Shown: piece after piece, positions 11,704 through 21,593 of the stretch
How positions within the stretch are numbered: position 1 is the first letter of the stretch
How the letters are laid out: each line of letters begins with the position of its first letter
DNA from: Penicillium oxalicum
Lineage: Eukaryota > Ascomycota > Eurotiomycetes > Eurotiales > Aspergillaceae
Direction: 5' to 3'
Length of the DNA: 64,000 bases
Assembly (NCBI RefSeq): GCF_001723175.1
Contig: NC_064650.1
Span: 2,976,001-3,040,000, forward strand
Program-made: the position numbers and the translations under genes
The notes under the pieces: model-generated
Told to the model about the DNA's origin: nothing
The model's database searches: none
The model's input: only the letters and a program-made list of their open reading frames with translations

Positions 11704-14700
11704 ATGCCTCACGCTACACAAACACAGGCCCCTGAGGCTCCAGAGGATGCCGAATTTGATAATGTTATGCGACAACTGAACAATTACGAGGGTGGCCCAG
11801 AGTTCGACTTCTTGACCCGAGATCTGGACGTTGGCGAGAAGGCGGAGGACGCAATCGACTTTGAAGACTTTGAAGATGACGAACTCCCAGAGGAGGAAGT
11901 GCCTGGTGCACCTCAGCAGCCAGCAGCGAACGATGCGCACGATGATCTTTTCGCCGATCTAGGAGCAGACGACACGGGGCTTTTTGGGCCAAACGACGAT
12001 CTCTTTGGAGGCAATGGCGACGAAGCAAACTTTCAAGATGGGGATGGGAATGGAGAGGGCGATAATTTGGATGACCTGTTTGGTGAAGGGCCCGCCTCTC
12101 CTCCTCCTGCTGGCCAGGCGGACGACACCCGGGATCTCTTCGAGGACGACGAGCCTACAACGAATGAACAACCCGTCGAAACACCACAGGAGCCGATAAC
12201 AAAATTGGATCAAGACCAGCCTTTACCTTATGAAGTGGAGGAAGATGATATGCTTGACGACGCCAGTGTCTTCTCTGAGGAAATGGATGAAGCAACCCTG
12301 CGGGCCTGGAAGCTTCAGCAACAGCTTTTCGCGATGTCTGGGAAAGCCGGTCCCGAGAATCTACCTGCACCGCCGGAAAATCATGAAGAGCTTCTCCACT
12401 CTTTGTTCCCAAGCTTCGACCGCCATACCCTTCCGCGCTGGCTCGAGATTATTCCTCACAAGAAGGCATTTTACATTGGGAAGCAGCCTCTCAAGGTGCC
12501 CAAGCCCGTCCTTCCGACAAAAGTCAACATTGAACTTGCTCCCGACCAGGAACGTGTCTTCAAAACTGGACAGCCGAACAAGCGAGGGGCTGATCAGGAG
12601 TCTCTGGGTATCGTGATGATTACGGAGACTGCGCAAGGGGAGGAGGAGGAAGCAGACGAAGAAGAAAAGGAAGATCTCGACTTGGGTGATGCTGATGCCG
12701 ATGAGATTCTTCCTGGGGGATTCACCATGCAAGACCTGCGAACAATATGTGTCGATTGGGATGTTCAAGACAATATTCCTCAGGTAGCAGAGGAGGCTCC
12801 TCCTTCCGTTCGCAAAGCTTCTGCGTCTAAGCAATCCGATGCCTTCATCGATGATGACGATGCGGACTGGTTGATGGATGACAATCCTCCCCAAAAGAAA
12901 CGGAAGACGGGCACGGCACCTATCGACATCATTGCTCTATCTCATCTAGACATCCCTCTCCTAGATGAGCCAGAACAGGCGGTGGCGCAGGTCGCGAAAA
13001 AGGTCATCATCGACATGAATGACCCAAATATTCTTGTGGAGGAATTGAGACCTGACGCCGTGCCGCCAAGACCAAAACAGACAGGTCCTCGAAATCGAGA
13101 GGACGTGGATACCAACCTCACTCGCAAACTCACTTCTCGTTACAATATTTCCAACGACCAGGCTTACGATATGCTCAAGCAAAATCATCAGAACAAGATT
13201 CGAAGTACCCTTGGCAATGTCACTTTGGAGCACGCTTTACCAGCCTTGCGCTTGCAGTGGCCTTACTATAAGACCGAGTTACAAAAGACCGAAGCCCGAT
13301 CCTTCCACAGACCAGCCTTGAATTTCCGAGCCGGGCAAACCTCTTGGTTCAAAAACCCTCCGCACATCAAACGCAAGCATCTGAAAGGCAAGGATGCCAA
13401 AACGCTGTTCGACTCGACAAAGTCGCTTTCATTGGCCGATAATTCAAGCGCTCTTCTGGTGGAATATTCCGAGGAAGTTCCTATGGTTCTCTCCAATTTC
13501 GGCATGTGCAATCGATTCATCAATTACTATCGGAGAAAAAACCCCGACGACCCCACGCGCCCAAAGGCAGAGATTGGTGAGACAGCCGTTTTGCTCCCGC
13601 AAGACAAGAGTCCCTTTTCTATCTTCGGGCATGTCGATCCGGGCGAGATAGTTCCAGCAATCTCCAACTCCATGTACAGGGCGCCCCTCTTCCCGCATCA
13701 AACAAAATCAAATGATTTCCTTGTCATCCGGAGCACTACCGGCTCAGGGGGTATGAGTTATTTCATTCGAAATATTGAGAACTTTTATGTTGCGGGACAA
13801 CAGTTCCCATCCGTCGATATCCCTGGACCTCATTCACGAAAGGTCACTACCGTTGCGAAGAATCGCATGAAAATGCTAGTCTACCGACTTCTCAAAAAGA
13901 GTGCCGATGAACGGCTTGCAATCTCAGATGTGACGGCACATATTCCTGGTACTACCGACATGCAAAATCGTCAAAAGGTCAAAGATTTCCTGCAGCACGA
14001 CAAGGACACCAAATACTGGAAGCCATTGGATCCAGTCCTCCCGGATCAAGATACCATCCGATCCTGGGTTCAGCCCGAAGATGTCTGTCTGTTAGAGTCC
14101 ATGCAAGTCGGACAACAACATCTGCATGACACTGGTTTCGGAAACGACGCCGAAAATAGTAACGAGAACGACGAAGACGAGGAGGGTGAAAGCTTCGAAC
14201 AGCAGATGGCCCCTTGGAAGGCATCCCGCAATTTCCTTTTGGCCTCTCAGGGCAAGGCCATGCTTAAGCTCCACGGCGAAGGCGACCCTACTGGCCGTGG
14301 TGAAGGTTTCAGTTTCATCAAAACGTCAATGAAGGGTGGCTTCAAGGCCATTGGTGAAAGTGTTGAAGATAAATTGGACGCACAACGGCTCAAGGAGCTT
14401 GGCGGGCATAGTTACAATGTCGCCCGCCAACAAAAATCCTACGAAACCTCTATTCGACGCATCTGGGATGCGCAGAAAGCCAGCCTCTCTTCCACCATTG
14501 AGCACTCGGATGAAGAGAGCGACATTGATCAGGGAGAAATGGAGGAGTTCAACAAGCCTACTCCTCGATCCGAAGCTCCCACGCCTGCACCTACCAGGCG
14601 CTACGACGACGAAACCACCAGTCAGTTCAGTCGCATGAGTTTCACTAGCCAGAAAGGGAAAGTTCTTCGAATCACCCGACAGTATAAAGCTCCCAACGGC

Positions 14701-15105
14701 GAGATTCTGGAGAAGGAACAGCTTGTCTGGGATCCACGAGTCATCCGACAGTACATTCAACACCGACATCGCTCCGAAGCCCTCACAACCAAACTGGAGT
14801 CTCTGCAGCCAACCGGCGACCCGGAGGTGGACGCTCGCAACCGCAAACTGATCGAAGCCGAGCTCAGTCGTCTCAATCGAAACAAGGAACGCCGTTTCGC
14901 CCGCGAGAAACAAAAGGGCATCTCTCGAGCAGGCGATTCGCCCGCAGATGGCAAACCTGCTGGAACGCAGCGCAAGTGTGCCAACTGTGGTCAAGTTGGA
15001 CACATCAAGACCAACAAAAAGCTTTGCCCTTTGCTGAATGGAACGATGAAGCCCGAGGATCGAGTCACGGACTCGGCATTCTCTATGAGCGCTCCCATTC
15101 TGTAA
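11704..15105 (+). CDS. TAF1: transcription initiation factor TFIID subunit TAF1
   Basis: Uninterrupted 1133-codon frame. TAF1 is the large scaffold of TFIID that contacts TBP, TAF7 and promoter DNA in the nucleus. The N-terminal 130 residues are strongly acidic with DD/DLF repeats, fitting a TAND-like TBP-binding region. The conserved DUF3591 core lies roughly at residues 450-800, with segments such as FRAGQTSWFKNPPHIKRK, FSIFGHVDPGE and MYRAPLFPHQ, followed by a winged-helix-like part (KNRMKMLVYRLLKKSADERL). Near the C-terminus is a zinc knuckle, CANCGQVGH-x7-C, starting at about residue 1092. No bromodomain is present, as usual for fungal TAF1. The first ATG sits shortly after a pyrimidine-rich leader. 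Assignment is firm. Confidence 0.96.
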   Translation: MPHATQTQAPEAPEDAEFDNVMRQLNNYEGGPEFDFLTRDLDVGEKAEDAIDFEDFEDDELPEEEVPGAPQQPAANDAHDDLFADLGADDTGLFGPNDDLFGGNGDEANFQDGDGNGEGDNLDDLFGEGPASPPPAGQADDTRDLFEDDEPTTNEQPVETPQEPITKLDQDQPLPYEVEEDDMLDDASVFSEEMDEATLRAWKLQQQLFAMSGKAGPENLPAPPENHEELLHSLFPSFDRHTLPRWLEIIPHKKAFYIGKQPLKVPKPVLPTKVNIELAPDQERVFKTGQPNKRGADQESLGIVMITETAQGEEEEADEEEKEDLDLGDADADEILPGGFTMQDLRTICVDWDVQDNIPQVAEEAPPSVRKASASKQSDAFIDDDDADWLMDDNPPQKKRKTGTAPIDIIALSHLDIPLLDEPEQAVAQVAKKVIIDMNDPNILVEELRPDAVPPRPKQTGPRNREDVDTNLTRKLTSRYNISNDQAYDMLKQNHQNKIRSTLGNVTLEHALPALRLQWPYYKTELQKTEARSFHRPALNFRAGQTSWFKNPPHIKRKHLKGKDAKTLFDSTKSLSLADNSSALLVEYSEEVPMVLSNFGMCNRFINYYRRKNPDDPTRPKAEIGETAVLLPQDKSPFSIFGHVDPGEIVPAISNSMYRAPLFPHQTKSNDFLVIRSTTGSGGMSYFIRNIENFYVAGQQFPSVDIPGPHSRKVTTVAKNRMKMLVYRLLKKSADERLAISDVTAHIPGTTDMQNRQKVKDFLQHDKDTKYWKPLDPVLPDQDTIRSWVQPEDVCLLESMQVGQQHLHDTGFGNDAENSNENDEDEEGESFEQQMAPWKASRNFLLASQGKAMLKLHGEGDPTGRGEGFSFIKTSMKGGFKAIGESVEDKLDAQRLKELGGHSYNVARQQKSYETSIRRIWDAQKASLSSTIEHSDEESDIDQGEMEEFNKPTPRSEAPTPAPTRRYDDETTSQFSRMSFTSQKGKVLRITRQYKAPNGEILEKEQLVWDPRVIRQYIQHRHRSEALTTKLESLQPTGDPEVDARNRKLIEAELSRLNRNKERRFAREKQKGISRAGDSPADGKPAGTQRKCANCGQVGHIKTNKKLCPLLNGTMKPEDRVTDSAFSMSAPIL

Positions 15106-15890
15106 GGAATTTTTGTTCCCTTTCTTCGCGACACGAAGAATACCCTTGTCCTCATCTTGCCCGAAAAAAAGATATCACATTTTTGCATCCTTCCAAAACG
15201 ATACCCATGCCTTGAAGAAACGGCCACATGGGCCTGCATTTATATCTTCAGTTGCTATTTGCATCAATCGGAGTTGGGATCTTTATATCCCTTTCTTTTA
15301 ATTTTCCCAAGAGGGTCTTGCACGCATTCATTGTTCACATCACCTCCCCCATATTTTTCTAACAAGTGAGCATTTCAATCTTGTTCTTTCTAGTACTCAA
15401 GTCATATCGTATACAAGTACAGCGCATTTTCTTGGAATTTATTCGTGTGTCTCGGGCATAAACCTAGGATCCGTAGACTTCGATGAGTTGTAGAGAAAGT
15501 GGAAGGAAAGACGCAGGTTAACCATATGCCTAAGATTGGGTAATCCTTTTGGTGAGCTTTCAACTCTGTATGGAAACATGCCGTTTCCAATCTAGGCTCA
15601 TGAGAGTATAACTTTAGGTACTGGTGAGAGAGACAGACAGCAAGTCTGCCAGGCTAGCCCAAAGGCCATTTCTATGGGCATTGTGGCAAACCTCCTAAGA
15701 ATAGAGCATCATATCTGCACTTCGTCGCCCAAAACACAAAGAAACAGCAGCAAACGCAAACGCAACCCGGCAAGTCCTTTAACGCCTTGTATTCATGCGT
15801 CACTCGGACTCAACACCGCTCGACTCCTCCTGCTGAGCATTCTGGTAGTCATTGCCTCCGGCAATCGCGATATTTCTGAAGCAGTTGTTC
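15106..15890. other. convergent 3' intergenic
   Basis: 785 bp between the TAF1 stop and the stop of the minus-strand kinase gene. T-rich 3' UTR-like sequence; no gene recognised. Confidence 0.6.
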
Positions 15891-18800
15891 TCAGTCAATG
15901 GCCTCGCGGCATATGTTCACTTCTCGTTCGCTCCAAAACGCCATGGCTGGGACCCTCGGTCGACGATAAGTGTACCCCAGGAAGGCGCCGTTTTTACGAA
16001 TCTGCAGAGCTGTCTTGCCTACTCGGCAGTCTCGCAAAATCTTGTCTCGTGGGCGCTCTTTGCGCTTTTTTCTCTTGGCCTCTTGGCTAGGTGCAATCAA
16101 TTTATGAGGCTCGGCACTGTCAACAGCAGGACCGGAAAAGATGGGAATTCCTCCTGGGATAGGATGCTCATTTCTGAACATGTCAATGGAACGGGGGGCT
16201 GCATCACCAGTAGCTGGAGATTGGTTCGAGGCATCACCTTCGTTTCTGCACCTCTCGTTGGATTCGCTTTCGTCCGTTCGCTTCTCGGGCTGATCAGAGG
16301 CTTCGTCGGCAAAGTAACGAGTATCTTCCCAACCTTTGACCTGAGGAACATACGGTGGTTCTGTCAGATGGAGTCGATCCCAGCGGGTACCTCTGAAGAA
16401 TGGGTGCAGCTTGATGTCAATTGCATCATTTGGATACACCCAAAAGTTGGTGCACTCTCGATAACGAGAATCCATTGTATAAAGCCATTCAGGCGATGGT
16501 AAGTGACCAATGAGTATGTTGTTGGCACGATACTTGGGCGAACAAAGCCTGTATTCCCTTTCTTGGAGGAGTCTCAAAATCAGGTCAACAGCGTCTCGGG
16601 ACACAAGCCTCTCCATTGGAGTTTCTCTTGGGAAGTGCAAAGTCTTGTAATGGTGCTAGATGAAATGATTAGCAATGAATGCAACGATCGATGCCATGCA
16701 AGAGCTTACTCACAAGAATACGCATCTTAGTGTCGTATCTGGTCTCGCATGCAAATGGTGTATATCCGTAGAGGCACTAGTTCATCGAGTGAGCAAAGTC
16801 ACGACGAAAATTCATGGGATAATATCGCTCACCTCATATAGGATGATTCCCAAGCTCCACCAGTCGCATCTCCCGTCGTACATTTCGCCTCGGATGACTT
16901 CGGGGGCCATATAGGAGCTGGTTCCAACCACGCTCTTTGCAAACCGGCGACGCTCTCGCTGATTTCGCCATTCCAGGATATCTGTTGCGGGGACTTCGTA
17001 CTTTGGACAATGACTTCCTTGCCTTTGATAGGACTCAACATTGACAGGCTCATTTGTATCGGCGGCCGCTACTTGATCTTCTTGGTCGCCTTTGACATCG
17101 ATTCCAAGCCTCTCAAGAAGAGTGTACCGTTGATTGTTATAGTAGGCTTGGTCATGAGACCAGTGCCCGTCAAATGCCAATCCAAAATCCGATATTTTGA
17201 GATGCCCAGACGCCGAGATAAGAAAGTTGTCAGGCTTGATGTCACGGTGGATCCAGCAAAGCCGATGAGCTTCCTCGATACACAGAACCATTTCGGCGAT
17301 GTAAAAACGAGTCCAGTCTTCACTCAGTATGTTCTTGCAGATCAAAAGACCGAGAAAGTCACCGCCAATCATGAAATCCATGACCAAATACAAGAAGTTG
17401 TCATCTTGAAAACTGGCAATCAACGGGACCACCCAGCGAGACCTCGCGGCAACGACCAAAAAGTCTCTCTCCGCTCGAACATGACCCTCTTGGCAATTTC
17501 GGACCATGTCAGACTTTTTGATAACTTTCATCGCGTAACACTCTTTTTTTTCTTCGTTCAAACACCTTCGTCTGTTTTTGCTCGCTACGTCCACTGCAGA
17601 GCTGTTCAGCTCGGTCCGCCGAAGCCTGGCGAAAGGGCCTGTATTGCGCAACGCTTTCAGATCGTCTTCCCTGGGCTGGACATCCTTTTCTCGAACTAGG
17701 TGTACTTCACCAAAGCTTCCTTTGCCCAATGTCTTGATGATATCGTAAAAATCCACGGGGTTCTTTTGTTTATAGCTCGACGATCTGATGCGCGTTTTGA
17801 ACGCACGACATTGGCGCAGATACCCATTTTCTTGGACAGCACATCTATGTCGCATGCCATCTCCTTCGGAAGCCATTCGACATGCATCAATTTGCTGCTC
17901 CAGCTCATTCATTCGCTTTTCACGCGGATTCGAATTTTGTAAGATAGAGTTGAAGTACAGCTCCAGGTAAACCTTCGCAACAGATGCAGCTTCCACGGTC
18001 AAGATGGTCGGGACTTGCTTGCCGGAGTCTTTGCTCAGATCTAGAGCTGGGGCACCATTGGAATGATTTGAAGACCCGAAACTCCATGCCATCTCAGAAT
18101 CGAGCTCCCGAGTTGGAGATGGCTCTGCAGATGTCAGTGGAGTTGAGGGTGCAGAGTATAGAGTTTGAAAGCCGCCACTGCTCGGAGTTATTGAAGGGCC
18201 AGAACTGGTGTCACTGGCACCATCACCATCGGCGCGAATCACTGAAGTAATGAGTTTGTTTGGAATGATGATGTTTGGTCTCTCGCGAAATTTCTGACGA
18301 TGTACAACGGTTGTGTATCCGAATGGCCAGGAGAGTTTCGGTGAAACACGATCTATCACACTCGGCTTCGACTGAGAATCAAGCTCCGGCACAATTTTTC
18401 CCTTGTCTTTTTTCGCGTCTGGGGAGTGTGGTTTTATGTTCGTTGAATGAGAATGAGACGGTGTAAAAGCCTCGCGATCATTGTCTCGCCCGTGGTGAAA
18501 TTCTCGTGAGGGAAGGTCCTGGCCTGTCAAAGAGGTACTGGCCATCAGCTGCTCTGTTTCAGGGGAGCAATTAGCTGTTTGAAAATTGCAGCCCATTAAC
18601 GCCGAATCTGGTGCGAATGGTCCATCTCGGGCGTTCTGGTGACTTTCAGCTTCTTCTGATGACTCGGGCTCGGTCTTTGTCCTGTTATCTTTTGACTCAT
18701 TCAGCATCACAGGCATCCTTAATGGCGCACTGGGCTGCACATACCATTGGAAGAGGCCCCAAGGCCCAGCAACGAAAGCAATTTTGAGCCACTACGAGTC

Positions 18801-18985
18801 AGACGGAATCGGAATCGCGGTTTGCTGCTCTGGTCGTCGGAGATAGGGGATAGTGTACGGTCTGATGGGGTTGATGTGGAAGAGGACGCATGATGATGGC
18901 TAGTAGTGAAAGTGGACTTGTGTGTGCTCCAAAGGCCTCGCACACTCGGCCGGCACTGCGTGCTTGGTATACTAGAGATTGTCAT
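15891..18985 (-). CDS. divergent NDR/LATS-family (AGC) serine/threonine kinase, Cot1/Orb6 paralogue
   Basis: Best model has four exons: 18745-18985, 16833-18655, 16714-16776 and 15891-16655, total 963 aa. Donors gtatgt, gtgagc and gtgagt and all phases fit. A start at the ATG at 18716 (903 aa) is the alternative. A disordered N-terminus precedes an NDR N-terminal regulatory helix (about residues 300-340, KVYLELYFNSILQNSNPREKR). The kinase domain starts at about residue 387 (LGKGSFGEVHLV). It has the AMK lysine motif, HRDIKPDN near 547, DFGLAF near 565, the long NDR activation-segment insert, GTSSYMAPEV near 664 and the hydrophobic motif FLGYTYRR near the end. The insert of about 45 residues between the glycine loop and AMK is unusual, and GTSSY replaces the GTPDY of canonical NDR kinases. 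NDR kinases act with Mob cofactors in polarity and morphogenesis; the role of this paralogue is unknown. Confidence 0.88.
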
Positions 18986-19592
18986 TTCTCGGGTTGAGAT
19001 GGTGCCTTGTACCACTGGATTCGAAGGAACGTTGATGTCGGTTTCAGTAAAAGGTGATGGTCATGGACCATGCCAGCATTGGCCTGAATGAATGATTGTG
19101 ATTAAAAGAAACTTGCACTGCGCATGCTGGGAATACCGTTGAACCTTAGGTATGGAAGTTGTTGGTGGCTAACACCGTCGGAGGAGTTGCATGATGGAAG
19201 GACGTGAACCACGCACCAGCAGGCGCGAGCGTTCGGAGTAAACTTCAAGTCCTTCCACAACATGGATGGAAAGTACGACCTACAGCCACTGAGAACGTAA
19301 CCACTGCACAACCAGAGTACGGCGGAAACCTACGACTAGGACAATCCACGGGCGAATACTTGCTCTGTATGGACAGGCGATTGGAAAAGAAAAAGCACTT
19401 TTTGCATACTAATAGATGGAAGATATATTCGCCACGATAGGTCATATTCCTATCGGAAAAATCAGGCAAGGTACTGCAGAACTGGTCAGATCTCAGGCTG
19501 AACCATGCAAAACAAAACGACCAGAAACCCCGTTGATATAAACACCCTTGCGAAACAACAGATATGAATATATGATGGATTGAGCCTCAGCT
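18986..19592. other. intergenic between tandem minus-strand genes
   Basis: 607 bp holding the kinase promoter/leader and the 3' UTR of the FKBP gene. No gene seen. Confidence 0.5.
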
Positions 19593-21161
19593 TTACTTGA
19601 TTTCAAGGAGCTTGACATCGAAGATCAGCTTGGAGTTGGCAGGAATGCCGGGCAGGGCCTTCTTGCCGTAAGCAAGGTGGGGAGGGATGGTGATGCGACG
19701 CTCACCACCGGGCGCCATGCCGGCGATACCGATGTCCCAACCCTTGATGACCTCGCCCTTGCCGAGCTTGAAGGTGAAAGGCTTGCCCTTCTTGTTGGAG
19801 TCAAAAACCTTGCCGTCCTCAAGCTTGCCGATGTAGCGCATGGCGACAGTGTTACCGCTCTTAGCAGCGACACCCTTGCCAAGCTTCTTGTCGTCGATCT
19901 TAACACCCTTCACCTCCTTGACACCAAGGGTGCCGGTGGGCTTGTCACCGTTGGGGGTGGGACCCTGCTCGAGGTTCTTGGCAAACTGGACCTTCTTGTC
20001 GGCCTTGGCCTCCTTGGTCTCCTTCTCCTTCTTGGGCTCAACGGCGGCAGCGTCACCGTTGTTCTTCTTCAGCTTCTTCTGTTGGGCCTTGGTCAAGGTA
20101 GGCTCCTCCTTGGCGGCCTTACCCTTGGCACCCTTGGCCATCATCTCGTCGAGACTCTCCTCCTCAGCGGCACGCTTCTTGCCCTTGGCCTTGGCCTCGA
20201 CCAACTTGGGAGCCTCCTCCTCCTCGCTGTCGACTTCAGTGATGCGGGGGTCATCCATGTCGTCAAGGTCGTCACTCTCGTCGTCGTCCATGGCCAGCAA
20301 CTCCTCCATGTCAAGCTCCTCCTCATCGGGGGAGAGATCATAGTCGTCCTCGTCGTCTTCGTCATGGTCATGATCGTGATCATGATCTTGAAGCTCATCA
20401 AGACCGACAACGTAGTTACCAGTCAAGAAGACAGTCTGGTTACCAGTGTTCTTGAAGAAGACAACCTCACCTTCACAGACAACAATGTCAAGAGGTTGCT
20501 GGCAGTTCTGCTTGGTACATCAGTATCCGAGTTCTAAACATTTTGAGGAGTCATGAAGAGTCCGTACCTTATCGGCAAAGAGAGTACAGATAACAGACTC
20601 ATCGAACTCCAGAGCACCATCGCTGGATGCATCATCCTCATCATCGTCGTCACCGGTGAGGGGGCTCTTGCCCTTGATCAGCTTGGAGATAGCAGCCTTG
20701 AGGTCGAAGCCGCCATCGTTCTCTTCATCATCCTCATCATCCTCCTCCATAGCGTCCTCAAGCTCCTTCTGAGCGGCCGCTTGCTTCAACTTGCGGGCCT
20801 TCTCCTTGTCGCTAGGTCCACCGTTGACTTCCTCGTCATCAGAGTCCTCTTCCTCGTCGTCGTAGTCCTCATCGCTGTAGTCCTCGTCGTCGGAGTCCTC
20901 ACCAAACCCGGGAGGAGGGCGCACAATCTTCAATGTGGCGCGGCCAGACTTGCTAGAATCGCCGTCGTCAAACTCGGGCTCCTCATCGGGGTCAATGGCA
21001 GCCATGCTGACACGGAACTATGATTGGAGTCAGTCAGATGACCATCAAGGGTATGAGAAAACTTCAATACTGACCGAAGCCGCGGCGTTAGGCACGGCCT
21101 GCACCATGGAGCCGGCAGGAACCCGGAGGGTATAAACAGCAACCGGTTGAACAGCGGACAT
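19593..21161 (-). CDS. fpr4: nucleolar FK506-binding protein, peptidyl-prolyl cis-trans isomerase (Fpr3/Fpr4 type)
   Basis: Three exons: 21075-21161 (29 codons), 20568-21017 (150 codons) and 19593-20510 (305 codons plus stop), phase 0, 484 aa. The N-terminal part resembles the nucleoplasmin-like domain of Fpr3/Fpr4 ([41 protein letters not shown]). Between the pieces are long Asp/Glu blocks and a Lys-rich stretch, typical for histone-binding nucleolar FKBPs. The C-terminal FKBP domain covers about residues 375-484: [17 protein letters not shown], then [14 protein letters not shown], then [15 protein letters not shown] and FDVKLLEIK. The enzyme isomerises prolyl bonds, including in histone tails (family knowledge). 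The first exon, which starts 432 bp from REV1, is supported by in-phase splice sites. Length is typical (about 470-490). Confidence 0.95.
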
Positions 21162-21593
21162 TTTGAGTGTATATGTTGCGAATTAAGTCCAACTAAAGAG
21201 AATAAAGAAAATGAGGGATGAAGCAACACAGAGATTGAGCTTCTGGGGATAGGAAAAAAAAAACAGGCGTGGTTGGAAAGAAAAGATGTGACCCGCAACT
21301 GCAGCAACTGACGACGGTCGAAGCTCAGCCTATTTTTTTTTTAATTAGGTTTTTTCTGCCACTAGGTTCAAGCCAATGATATTTTGTTGAGCTCCTAGAC
21401 CGCCCGAAATGATTTGCCCCCCTTCACCGAAAGTCTTACCGCATGCGGCTTACCTGATTTCTGCCACAGACGCGTGATTTCCACGTGCCGGGGCCGCGCG
21501 ATCCAGTAGTACATCATCGCTGGCCGAGTGGGCTCCGAATCTGAACCAAGTTGGCCCTATATTGAACGGCCATGATGATTCTGTTAGCCCGCT
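21162..21593. promoter_or_regulatory. divergent promoter between the FKBP gene and REV1
   Basis: 432 bp between divergent ATGs, with a T/A-rich stretch near 21330-21355 and a GC-richer REV1-proximal half that contains an ACGCGT and a CACGTG hexamer (separate entry). Confidence 0.55.
21470..21487 (+). promoter_or_regulatory. MCB-like ACGCGT (21470-21475) and E-box CACGTG (21482-21487) upstream of REV1
   Basis: ACGCGT is the core of the MluI cell-cycle box bound by MBF/DSC1, which drives S-phase and repair genes in yeasts. It lies 124 bp before the REV1 ATG. CACGTG is a bHLH E-box 6 bp further on. The sequences are seen directly; their function here is inference, and single hexamers can occur by chance. 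Confidence 0.35.

Noticed and set aside
14326..15003. 225-codon minus-strand frame
   Set aside because: Antisense shadow within TAF1.
19677..20537. 286-codon plus-strand frame rich in Leu/Val
   Set aside because: It is the antisense of the Asp/Glu- and Lys-rich coding strand of the FKBP gene; composition is a shadow effect and no domain fits.
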